DNA from: Tridacna crocea
Lineage: Eukaryota; Mollusca; Bivalvia; Cardiida; Cardiidae
Assembly: GCA_943736015.1 (NCBI GenBank)
Contig: OX031071.1
Span: forward strand, 40,488,619-40,552,618
Direction of reading: 5' to 3'
DNA: 64,000 bases
Shown: piece after piece, positions 53,501 to 62,668 of the stretch
How positions within the stretch are numbered: position 1 is the first letter of the stretch
Layout: every line of letters begins with the position of its first letter
The notes under the pieces: model-generated
Database searches by the model: none
What the model was told of the DNA's origin: nothing
The model's input: only the letters and a program-made list of their open reading frames with translations
Made by a program: the position numbers and the translations under genes

Positions 53501-55644
53501 TGTAGTTGTGGTTTGGTGACATCAATGTTATTGTTATTGTCGTTGGTGGTGGTGTCTTAGTGTTTGGTGATGGCGGAGGTGGTGGTTTCGTTGTCGATGT
53601 TGTTGATGGTGATGGTGATATTGGTGGTAGTGTAGTTCTTTTTGGTGGTTATTGTGGTTTCGTTGTTGATGTTAATGGTGGTTGTGGTAATAATGCCGGT
53701 GGTGTCGTTCTTCAGGTGATTGTTGTCGTTTCGTTGTTGTGTTTGTTGTTGGTGGTGATAATAGCTGTGGCGTCATTCTTCATGATGTAGTTGTGGTGGT
53801 TGTTATTGTTTAATTTTTGTAATTGTGGTTAGTAGTGGTGGAGGTGGTGGTGTCGTAATTATTGTCGATGGTGATAGTGTTGGTGTCGTCGATGTTGTTG
53901 TTTTTGTTGATGGTGGTAATAATGGTGGTAGTGTCGTTCTTTTTGGTGGTGAACAGTGTTTTCTTCTTTCCCATAGTGTTTTCTACCCTTCACAAAGCAA
54001 ATTTCAAATTTTCAGTCACTTTTATTTTGTCGTCTGCAAATGCTTTCAATTTGGAATTACCTAAAATTTTGTTGTTTGGTAATGAGTTATAAGTCAGGAT
54101 TGTGTGGCAAAACGGTTGAAGTTACCAGTAGTTACAAAAGATCGTCTAAGCTTTGTATCCAAGCCACAGTAAAGTACAGGGTTTGATGATAGTAGCTGCG
54201 ACAGGATTCACTCCTCTCTTTTACTTCATGCTTTCCGGTAGGATACTAGTATCGAGAAATAGTGGTGAAAATATTTTTCAATATTCTACGGGTACGACCA
54301 GTGAAAATAGCAATTTTTATATTTTAGATATCTAGGTTGAATGCGCGTGACTTCACAACCGGATGGAAATATGGCGTCATTTACGTGACATTTCTCGCGC
54401 TTGACGTAGTATTGTAATGCGTTGCTATGCAGAGCGGGTACGCCACGGGGAATAACTGAAAAGAACTGTACTAGATTTTTATAAAACTCCTCCCAGAAAG
54501 GGTTAAAAATGAAATGAATAGAATATAAGGGTTTTTTTTTTGTTTTTTTTTTTTTCAATGAAAGATTGAAATTTATTTCATCGAGTGAACACCCTCGGTA
54601 ATATTTTCACTCGAGGCTGCGCCACTCATAAAATATTACCGATGATGTTTACTCGATGAAATAAATTTCGATCTTTCACCAGAAAACATAAATATCCTCT
54701 ATACGTCTGATCATTGTTTCGACGCTAGTAATGTGGGAAAGCTACAAGTGCCTCGGAGAGAATATTGTGCGGCCCACTGATAAAAGACACTCCAGGAAAG
54801 CATGGATAGACCTGTGCACTGGCCGCCGCGATATAATTGACATAATGTTGAAAACGGCGTTAAACACCAAACAATAAATGATTGGTTGGTTGGTTGTATT
54901 GGGGTTTAACGCCGCTTAAATAGCTAAGGTCATATCATGGCGGTCGGTGACGTACATGTGTTCCCTGGCTTTCTCACAGGAGTACTAACACAACTTTCTT
55001 TCCAAAGCCATCCACATCTTTTCTCACGTGCTTCAGCAGAGGTGAGAGGCGAAAATACGCCGGAAAGAAAGTTTGCCTCCATCGGGTATCGAACTAGCAA
55101 CCACCAGGTCATGAGTCTGACACGTTCACCACTGTGCCACCCGGGCGGGCAGCAATAAATTGATAAATTATAAGTTCGTGTTCTCACCTCCAACTTCTAT
55201 CAGAACGGCCCCGTCCCTCTTCAGATAATCATGGTGCGTGCGTCGTATGTGTTCGTTTTTACCCCAAAACTTGGAACCATTCTTCTCTCGGTCACGTGGT
55301 CCATTCATGATACAAACCTTCATTCGGCTTTCATCGTCTTGTGTCAAAGTCGTATCGACGGAAGTGACGTCAGATGCACGAATGTCGCCATATTTATTAC
55401 TTATTTCTTCCATAAATTTTTCAGACTGGTTATGAAACTCCCGTACATTAGTCGTATCGAATGAAAGAATTGTTTTCAGTGGTCTGTTTTCAAAGTTTGG
55501 AAGTTTCAATGAGGGACTTTTTGTGAAGATTTGCGTGCCTTTGCTTGATTTCCAAACCTTCAGTAGACACATACAGAGGAAAACCCCAAACACACACAGC
55601 GATATCTTCAAACACATAGCCATTTGGTACAATTTCATTTGCAT
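50116..55644 (-). CDS. FkbM/METTL24-like methyltransferase, membrane-anchored, 3 exons
   Basis: Exons (minus strand): 55188-55644, 52001-52118, 50116-50536; 996 nt, 331 residues, all joins in phase (1, then 2). Residues 11-30 (CLKISLCVFGVFLCMCLLKV) form a signal anchor, so a type II Golgi/ER lumen protein is likely. A polar stem (31-130) precedes the catalytic fold. SAM-binding motif I is VLIEVGGNKGND (147-158), then the acidic end of the next strand (IILEPLEEY). The later DLITFNCEGCEFE (255-267) matches the EGaE motif of FkbM-type enzymes in the form typical of METTL24-like animal proteins, as does the C-terminal THRPTYQYRLIWENWRR. Substrate unknown. The start is the first ATG after the acceptor at 55661-55660; a Met at residue 8 would also give the anchor. 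Confidence 0.85.
50937..51185. mobile_element. M1 MITE in the METTL24-like intron 2
   Basis: 'cagaatccctacttttgacg' to 'ttgtcgtttggtaatgagttaa' with a shortened hairpin (51023-51075). Confidence 0.75.
51286..51538. mobile_element. Q4 double-hairpin MITE
   Basis: 'ggcctgcaacacgtgaaaag' to 'cccttttcgcgtgttgca'. The left hairpin lost part of its core. Confidence 0.8.
51640..51945 (+). repeat. 19-bp minisatellite (gtcaaggtcgttaaaattt)
   Basis: About 16 units begin inside a truncated copy of the 'ttctgattggctaaa' hairpin and end 35 bp before the middle exon's donor region. Confidence 0.9.
52001..52118 (-). CDS. METTL24-like gene, middle exon
   Basis: Acceptor TTCACAG at 52120-52119, donor ACAAG|GTAGGT at 52000-51999; 118 bp. 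Completes motif I and encodes FVRLYNPQFIILEPLEEY. Confidence 0.85.
52140..53945 (+). repeat. GT/GGT-rich trinucleotide tract, 1.8 kb
   Basis: Irregular GGT, GTT, GAT triplets with a longer-period unit of about 120 bp ('ggtggtgtcgttcttttcgg' recurs near 52300, 52610, 52855, 52980, 53115, 53285 and later). The transcribed minus strand is therefore C/A-rich. Lies in intron 1 of the METTL24-like gene. Confidence 0.9.
53947..54120. repeat. M1 MITE right half
   Basis: 'tgttttctacccttcacaaa' through 'gtcgtctgcaaatgctttca' to 'gttgtttggtaatgagtta'. The left half is replaced by the GT tract. Confidence 0.7.
54175..54885 (+). mobile_element. SINE interrupted by a CF foldback
   Basis: Left part to 'gacaggattcactcctctc' (54218) and right part from 'gtctgatcattgtttcgacg' (54704) align with 32530-32705. 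The interval is a CF element. Confidence 0.8.
54219..54703 (+). mobile_element. CF foldback element nested in a SINE
   Basis: 'ttcatgctttccggtaggat' arm, hairpin 54545-54680, end 'aaatatcctctata'. CRE core mutated ('atggcgtcatttac', about 54371). Confidence 0.85.
54889..55152 (-). mobile_element. tRNA-derived SINE, copy of 35070-35316
   Basis: Minus-strand head 'ggtggcacagtggtgaac' (A box) and 'gctagttcgatacccg' (B box). Body 'gaaaatacgccggaaagaaa' on plus. 3' end 'ggcgttaaaccccaatac', then CAAC repeats. Ends 36 bp from the first-exon donor. Confidence 0.8.
55188..55644 (-). CDS. METTL24-like gene, exon with start codon
   Basis: The exon begins at 55659 after acceptor TACTTTCAG (55661-55660). 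ATG at 55644. Donor TTGGAG|GTGAGA at 55187-55186. Presence of this acceptor implies an upstream 5' UTR exon. Confidence 0.82.
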
Positions 55645-55678
55645 TTCGTAGTGGTAAATCTGAAAGTAAACATTCGTG

Positions 55679-56010
55679 TTATTATCTCCCGCTAGATGGC
55701 ATTCTACAAATGCATATTTATCTAATATGGGCACTCTGGGTACATAAGCGGACTTTTTTTTTCAAAACGGCAACCGTTACTTTGAATTTCAAAACAGAAT
55801 AAACGTTTACCCAGTAAAATGCTACCTGGTGCAATTTGTGCAGTTATGATCAGTTAGCAGGTAACCTATGCACCGGCCATTTATTAAAACAGTCCCTACA
55901 GGCTTGGGCTTAGCTTCGTTATAAGCCTTACTTTTCCCAAGTATCGGGGAATAGGTCATGCGTCATATAAGATAGGTCGAATCTTCGAGGAATATGACAT
56001 GCGCAGCCAA
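55679..56010. repeat. Interspersed element in the 5' flank of the METTL24-like gene
   Basis: Reverse complement of the 36680-37075 element, including the 'attatctcccgctagatggc' terminus, which lies about 20 bp upstream of the exon acceptor at 55660. Confidence 0.8.
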
Positions 56011-56136
56011 CGACATCCGTATATGTATGCTATATTTAGCCTAGTTGCTTCCCTTTAGTAAATGCAAATTGCGCATAGTGTCTTGCTTCCTGTATAGATA
56101 TATCAGCTGAAGTATTTCCGATGAAATAGACTAAAC

Positions 56137-56400
56137 CACATAGCTCAGGAGGTAGAGCCTACGACCCGTGAATGTGATGTTTTGGGTCTCTTGAGGGCGT
56201 AGGTTCGATCCCCACGGCTGGCCACCCTGAATTACAAATGGTCTTTCGCATGAGACATCAAACCAAGGCCCTGGGTAACGGTGCTATACACCGAGCACGT
56301 TAAAGTACCAGGCATAACTTATGATGGGTTTTGTTTTGTATCTATAGCACTATTCCCCTGTAACAATACGAACAGCATTCAGCTACATAAATGATGGTTT
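56137..56400 (+). mobile_element. tRNA-headed SINE
   Basis: A box 'catagctcaggaggtagagc', a long insert, B box 'taggttcgatccccacgg', then 'gggtaacggtgctatacacc'. No tRNA cloverleaf fits because of the 45-nt insert. Confidence 0.7.
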
Positions 56401-56468
56401 TTAATGATATCAAATTTTCAAGAGTAAAATTACAGTGGAAAAAGATGTTACTACAGGGTAGGAATACC

Positions 56469-56697
56469 TTAACCCATTACCAAACGACAATATTTTAGAC
56501 TGGTCCAATTTGAAAGCATTTGCAGACGACAAAATGAAAGTGACTGAAAATTTGAAATTTATTTTGTGAAGGGTAGAAGACATTGTGGGAAAAGGAGAAA
56601 ATGCTGGTTACTAGCATTTTCTCCTTTTTCCACAATGTTTTCTAAAGGCTTCTTTCCCAGGGGCGTCAAAAGTAGGGATTGTGTGGTAATGGGTTAA
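56469..56697. mobile_element. M1 MITE, full copy
   Basis: TTAA at 56469-56472 and 56694-56697. Hairpin 56575-56645. Confidence 0.88.
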
Positions 56698-56920
56698 CCC
56701 TTTCCCACACAAGCCCTGGTTTTCACGTGTCTGCAGTGCAAGTCTTTTGAAAACACTGTGGGAAAAGGAGAAATTGCTCGTAACGAGCAATTTCTCCTTT
56801 ACCCACAGGGTTTTCTACCCTTCAGTAGAGCTTTCTACCATTTTCATTAAATTTAAAATTGTTGTCTCCAAACTCTTTGAGTTTAGAAGAGTCTAAAATT
56901 TGTCGTTTGGGAAAGGGTTG
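56694..56920. mobile_element. M1 MITE (CTCGTAACGAG subtype) sharing a TTAA
   Basis: Left TTAA is the right TTAA of the preceding copy. Right terminus 'gggaaagggttg' (last TTAA mutated). Confidence 0.85.
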
Positions 56921-56929
56921 ACGTAGTGG

Positions 56930-57265
56930 ACCCGTAATAGAAAACAGCTATTTCCACTATGATATTACCTGACACAATTTGCTATCATTAAAAATTAGTA
57001 TTATTCTACTACTTTAACCAAGTCACTTTTTCCTTTTTTACCTTCTTAGAATTATCAATTATAAATCTTACATCACTATACACTAATTCAATACGAGTAA
57101 TTACCTCACTTTTTTGAAAACTAACAAAAATATCAACAAATAATTTCAAGACAGGCATAAAGAAAATTCTGGTTGGTCAAAAATGTGCAGAAGTATTATA
57201 CCTGTATAAATCTGTATCTATCAACTATCAAGAAAACTATGCCATGCAGCACTAGAGGTATTAGG
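56930..57265. repeat. Q8-like element (gtggacccgtaatag end)
   Basis: 'agtggacccgtaatagaaaa' left end, 'aattacctcacttttttg' interior, 'gcagcactagaggtatta' right end. Confidence 0.65.
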
Positions 57266-57269
57266 GGTC

Positions 57270-57715
57270 TACTACCTTATAACCGGAAAAGACAACGTCG
57301 TTTGAATTGAAGGATTCCAAAACAGGAAATGCATTATATTATATCTCATGTGTCTATGTTTAGAAATGTTATTGGTAAAAAAAGTCGTACTTTAAGCTGG
57401 GGGAGGGGATTATTTCCCCGTAATAGTGAATATTTTCCTCCTGTCGAAAATCTGGAACCATTGTTTTTATTTCGATGCACTTACTAGGTTTGAAAGTGGC
57501 ATTCGCTGACAAAATAATCAGAGGAAATATAACATATAATTTATTTCATCAGCTTGTGGTTAATATGGGGAAATATTTAGCTCAAAAGAGAAAGGTCCGC
57601 GAAAATAACTCGTGCTTTACGGCACTCGTTATTTTCGCATACCTTTCAAGTTTTCAGCAAATATTTCCCCATATTAACCACAAGCTGATGAAATAAACTC
57701 TCTTTATATCCGTCG
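57270..57715. repeat. Hairpin element, inverted relative of 37085-37440
   Basis: 'tttcatcagcttgtggttaa' / 'ttaaccacaagctgatgaaa' arms with an inner 'cgaaaataactcgtgc' hairpin. Confidence 0.8.
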
Positions 57716-57781
57716 TAATCAGTACAACCTAACATCCATCAGGGGCAAGATTACAGTTTCATAAAATAAGGATGGTATGGG

Positions 57782-58010
57782 TTAACCCATTACCACACAA
57801 TCCCTACTTTTGACGACCCTGAGAAGGAAGCCTTTAGTAAACATGGTGGGAAAAGAAGAAAATGCTGGTTACCAGCATTTTCTTCTTTTCCCACAATGTT
57901 TTCTACCCTTCACAAAACAAATTTCATATTTTCAGTCACATTTATTTTGTCGTCTGTAAATGCTCTCGCTTTGGACCAATCTAAAATTTTGTCGTTTGGT
58001 AAAGAGTTAA
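57782..58010. mobile_element. M1 MITE, full copy
   Basis: TTAA at 57782-57785 and 58007-58010. Confidence 0.88.
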
Positions 58011-58051
58011 AAGATGACAGAAACATGACTGAAAACTAGTATAAATGTATC

Positions 58052-58485
58052 TTAAGGTAGCAGACCTGTAAAAATTCTAATGTAGCATAGCATAAATTTC
58101 TTGATAGTTGATAAAAACGGATTTATACAGATATTTTTTGCACATTTTTATCCGACCAGAAATTCCTTTGATGTCTATCTAGAAATTAACTTTTTGATAC
58201 TTTTGATAGTTTCCAGAAAAGGGAGGTAATTATCATCCCTCTTTGTAATAAAAATATAGTGGTTTTAGATTCGTAAATGATAATTCTAGGAAGGACAAAA
58301 AGGAAAAAGTGGCTCGGTGAAAGTAGTACAGTAATACTAATTTTCAATCATAGCAACTTTTTTAAGATAATATCATAGTGAAGATAGCTACTTTCTATTA
58401 GAATGGTAATCATAGAAAATTGTGTAGGATAATACTAGTATCATAGTGGAAATAGCGGTTTTCTGTTACGGGTCCACTGCCTTAA
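58052..58485. mobile_element. Q8-like element, TTAA-flanked
   Basis: TTAA at 58052-58055 ('cttaaggtagcagacctg') and 58482-58485 ('gggtccactgccttaa'). Interior 'gaaaagggaggtaattatca'. Confidence 0.75.
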
Positions 58486-58710
58486 CTCCTTACCAAACGA
58501 CAATATTATAGACTTGTTCAAATTGAAAGCATTTGCAGACGACAAAATAAAAGTGACTGAAAATTTGAAATTTGTTTTGTGAAGGGTAGAAAACATTGTG
58601 GAAAAAGAAGAAAATGCTGGTTACCAGCATTTTCTCCTTTTCCCACAATGTTTTCTAAAGGCTTTTTTCTCAGGGGCGTCAAAAGTAGGGATTGTGTGGT
58701 AATGGATTAA
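58482..58710. mobile_element. M1 MITE sharing TTAA with the Q8-like element
   Basis: TTAA at 58482-58485 and 58707-58710; hairpin 58592-58660. Confidence 0.88.
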
Positions 58711-58842
58711 ATGCAAAAAAATCTTACCTTGACAAAATGTCCAATCTTGTCTGTGCAGTACAGGGAGTTCCAATAAAACGGTATCTACTGTCAAACAATC
58801 AACTGTTGTTGTCAAGCAGCCAGGTGATGTCACGTGGGTGCC

Positions 58843-59081
58843 CTAACCCTTTATCACACAATGACGACTTTTGACAACCCTGAGGTACATGTAGAAGCCT
58901 TTTGAAAACATCGTGGGAAAAGGAGAAAATGCTGGTAACCAGCATTTCCTCCTTTTCCCACGATGTTTTTTTCTACCCTTTTCTAAAACAAATTTCGATT
59001 TTACAGTTACATTCATTTTGCCGTCTGCAAATGCTTTCAATTTGGACCAGTCTATAAATTTGTCGTTTGGTAATGAGTTAA
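58843..59081. mobile_element. M1 MITE, full copy
   Basis: 'ctaaccctttatcacacaat' to 'ggtaatgagttaa' (TTAA 59078-59081). Confidence 0.82.
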
Positions 59082-59312
59082 CTCTTTACAAAACGACAAA
59101 ATTTTAGACTTAACGAATTTGAGAGCATTTGCAGAAGACAAAATAACTATAGTTCAAATATATTTTCTGGTTTTGATAGTGTAGAAAACATTATAGAGGA
59201 AAAAAAGAGAAAATAAAGGTTACCAGCATTTTCTCCTTTTTTTTCCCCACAGTGTTTTAAAAGCTTTGTATGTCTGGGTTGTGAAAACTCGGAATTGGGT
59301 CGTATAAGGTAA
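59078..59312. mobile_element. M1 MITE sharing a TTAA
   Basis: Begins at TTAA 59078-59081 'ctctttacaaaacgac' and ends 'ttgggtcgtataaggtaa'; hairpin 59185-59260, decayed. Confidence 0.75.
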
Positions 59313-59410
59313 ACTCTGTACAACGTGACAGAATTTTTCATCAGTTCTCATTGAATGTATTCCCAGATTATAAAACAAAAATAAACACATTTACTTAGCC
59401 TAATGCAAAT

Positions 59411-59530
59411 TATAAAATAAAACATTTAAAGAATAAATGTCATTCTGTTGGTTTAATGAAATGCTTAAACATCTTTTTTTCTTTTTCAGCCATATTTTTT
59501 TAAAAAATCTTTCTCTCGAGGTCGTAACAC
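59411..59530. repeat. 120-bp segment duplicated at 60868-60988
   Basis: 'ttataaaataaaacatttaa' to 'ctctcgaggtcgtaaca' is essentially identical at both places. Confidence 0.85.
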
Positions 59531-59699
59531 TGTAAAGGATAAAACTGAATTTTAAGATAGGTTTGACTCGGGGTGTTAATATATTCTTATTATCAACAGT
59601 CCTTGTTTCCATGGTTACTGCCGAGCCCAGTCGCTTAGTCGCTAATGTTCAGAAACACTCGTCACGACTTGGCCGATTCCGTACCTACATCTAACCTCG

Positions 59700-60030
59700 T
59701 CCGTATAACGGTCATTTCTATTTGAACTGCGAATCACGTGATCTTATACATGGTGCGCCCACCGACAGTCATGGTGCGCCACCGACAGCCGTTTAGCAAT
59801 GACAAAAACAACTTCGATGAAGTAAGTTATTCACGTCTGTTTATCTTTCGGTGAAAACTTCAATCAGAATTGATTGACCATGTTTAAAATTGAATGAAAG
59901 AATTATTTGTGAACTGAAATATAGTTATAAAGATTTCGATAGAAAATTGAAACTCAAGTTTTCTTTTTTAAGAGGAGCCTTACAATTTTCAGAACGGTAA
60001 ACCGGCGTATTTCCGGGTATGTACCGATTT
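59700..60030. repeat. Inverted copy of 23975-24300
   Basis: 'aatcacgtgatcttata', 'aacttcgatgaagtaagtta' and 'aagaggagccttacaatttt' correspond in reverse complement. Confidence 0.7.
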
Positions 60031-60154
60031 ACTGCATATCAATCCACCAGATACAGCCGAGGGATTTGATAGCTCCCGTCACCAGAGGTATGCCGAACGG
60101 TTCAGAAAGGAAACCCATTCGGCAAACTTCGGATGATCCTTTAGATGAAAGTAC

Positions 60155-60225
60155 GGAAGTGGCCGAGTTGTTTCGAGTGGCAGGAATCCGACAAGGGGTC
60201 GAGAGTTCGACACTCAGTCTTTCAT
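60155..60225 (+). other. tRNA-Leu/Ser-like sequence (SINE head or relic)
   Basis: 'gaagtggccgagttgtttcg' resembles a class II tRNA A box and 'gagagttcgacactc' a B box. Acceptor pairing is poor, so it is scored as a relic. Confidence 0.4.
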
Positions 60226-60329
60226 TTCCTAAACTTAATTTTCATTAGCGACTCGTGTTAATCGTTGCGATACGATTCAAATCTCTTAGTCCTTCAAACT
60301 CTTTATATCTAACTTACGCAGTTGTTAGG

Positions 60330-60700
60330 CGTTGTCTGCGCATGTCATATTCTTCGAATATTCGACTGTCTTATATGACGCATCACTACTAGCCCCGAGC
60401 GCGGGCTGACTGTAATATTACGCTCTATAAAATAGCAATGTTGAAAATAGCGTTTACGTATCAATACGTTTGAGGAGAAATGAGACCTGCTTTAGCAACA
60501 GATTTCTCTAAACTGGTGATCATAGTTGAGTAAATTGCACGAGGTAGCGTTTTATTGGGTAAACCTTTTTTTGTTTTTGTTTTTAAATTCAAAGTAACGG
60601 TTGTCGCGTAGGAAGGTGGTTTGGCTCTGTACCCATGCAGGATGCCCATATCAGATAGATGAGTATCTATAGAATGCCATCTAGCGGGAGATAATGAGTT
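60330..60700. repeat. Interspersed element ending 'catctagcgggagataat'
   Basis: Same family and orientation as 36680-37075. Confidence 0.8.
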
Positions 60701-60702
60701 GT

Positions 60703-61490
60703 TAGGTTCTTACGAACATGAAAGTTCGCAACAAATGTAAAGCTGAAATACATACCGCCTCTGGCGGTATTCGAACCCATGACGGGTAAATATCTTAATT
60801 TTTGAATGATTAAAAGAACAATACCGAAACCACAGTGGCACTGTCCAAAGAGATATATCTGTCCATTATAAAATAAAACATTTAAAGAATAAATGTCATT
60901 CTGTTGGTTTAATGAAATGCTTAAACATCTTTTTTTCTTTTTCAGCCATATTTTTTTTAAAAAATCTTTCTCTCGAGGTCGTAACATATCCAACGCAGTG
61001 GTCAAGTATATTGTATTTTAATCGGGACGAAGCCAAGCTATGTATGAAAGAGTGGTTTCCCGCAACAAGGTATTGTATTTAAGGTAAGACCTGTGTAATG
61101 CACTTCCGGTGAAAACTTTAATTGGTTGATAAATAAGGATAAATAAGGATTTATGCAGAAATAATATTTTTGCACATTTCTAATGAATCAGAAATTCCGT
61201 TTATATATCTTGAAATTCTTTTTTGATACTTTTGTTAGTTTTCTGAAAAGGGAGGTAATTGTTATCTCTATTTGAATTGAGAATATAGTGGATTTAGATT
61301 TATAAATGATAATTCAAAGAAGGAAAAAATGGGAAAAAAAGAAAAGGTGAAAGTAGTTCAATAATATACTCATTTTTAATTATAACTAATTTTGCAGGAT
61401 GATATTTTAGTGGAAATAGCTAATATCCATTACACAGGTCTTACCTTATATCGGGCCGAAGCCATGCATGAAGGAGTGGCCTCTCGTAAC
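60703..61490 (-). mobile_element. tRNA-derived SINE with two insertions
   Basis: 9443-type SINE. The tRNA-like head lies around 60765-60860. It is split by the 120-bp segment (60868-60988), partly duplicated ('gggacgaagcc' twice, 61023 and 61452), and split again by a Q8 element (61079-61449). Confidence 0.75.
61079..61449. mobile_element. Q8 element nested in the SINE
   Basis: TTAA 61079-61082; right TTAA changed to TTAT (61446-61449). Terminal repeats intact. Confidence 0.85.
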
Positions 61491-62055
61491 GCAGTGTAGA
61501 TTCAAAATTCAAGATCAGACTGCAAGTTTGATCTATACTGTACGTCCTCGAAAGTCCTTAATTGAGTCGCGCTTAGTAGCGTAAAGGTTATAGGCTAAAC
61601 CCAATACCCCATGTATTGTTTAACCCTTTACCAAACAATCCCTGAGATAAAAGCCTTTTGAAAAACATTGTGGGAAAAGGAGAAAATGCTGGTTACCAGT
61701 ATTTTCTCCTTTTCCCTCAATGTTTTCTAAAGACTTCTTTCTCAGGGTCTTCAAAAGTAGGGATTGTCTGGTAATGTCTGGTAATGTTTTGACTTCACGA
61801 GGCGATTAAATCTTAGACTCGATGGAAATGAGGGCAACTGCAGACGACAAGTTCTAAAATGGGCCCGTACAAATCAAGATAGCCTAGATCTACATGTCTT
61901 TGTGTATTTTTTTTTTAGATCTATAGACCTGATTGAGTATAAAACATTCAACTGCTGGAAAGAGGGGGATATTCTGCTGTTAAATAGTGTTTTCACAAGC
62001 TTTCTCCTTTATTAGGGTCGTTTAAAACTCGGAAATGGTTGGTGTAGGGTTGATT
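61490..62055. repeat. M2 remnant and two M1 remnants
   Basis: M2 hairpin fragment 61495-61550, M1 61619-61785 (hairpin 61663-61725), then a decayed M1 right half to 62055. Confidence 0.65.
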
Positions 62056-62184
62056 TTTTTTAAAATTGCCATGCGATTCCGCATTTCAGTACTTTACGTC
62101 CTTTGATTTAATTAAAAAAAAAAAATGCGGCGAATTTCGTAAAAAAAAATACATCCGGGAATACTTAAAGTTGCAACAACCAAG

Positions 62185-62202
62185 ATGGCGAACTATGGAC
62201 AG
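62185..62202 (+). CDS. Possible first coding exon (MANYGQ)
   Basis: 'aacaaccaag ATGGCG AACTATGGACAG|gtagga': a strong start context (AAGATGGCG, also a YY1-type initiator core) is followed after six codons by a donor matching CAG|GTAGG. It lies outside recognised repeats, just left of the 823-bp foldback. Downstream exons would be beyond 64000. The family is not recognised, and chance is a real alternative for such a short exon. Confidence 0.35.
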
Positions 62203-62668
62203 GTAGGAAATAATTTCTCAGTGATCTTCCATCTTTGCCCTCAGTTCTAGGTCTATGGCTTCGTAATTTATTTTATGTTTAGCAAAATTCTCTACCGTAG
62301 ATTTAAATAAGCATATTTTGGAGACAATAAGCCGTTAATTAGGGCGGAGGTATCTGCATTCCTAATTATCGTTAACTTAGCTTTTCCGGAGGGTACAGGT
62401 TTTCGACCCCCACCCCCAAAATACCCCAAGTTTAGGGCAGACTATTGCAATGAATGATGTCAGCGTTTTGTATGTACTGAGAAAACAAATAAAAATACCA
62501 AAGGGAGATCGATTTAGTTATGAGGACGAACAGTGTTTCCACTCGCACAAATGATTGCGTAAATCACATTTTGAAATTCACAAAACAAATTTTGGTTACA
62601 TGCGAGACCTCACGTAAGAAAAACAAAACACTTAAAAAAAAATCATTATCCGCTTAACTTGTTTAAAA
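62203..62668. other. Sequence between candidate exon and foldback
   Basis: No repeat structure or open frame of note. Confidence 0.35.
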
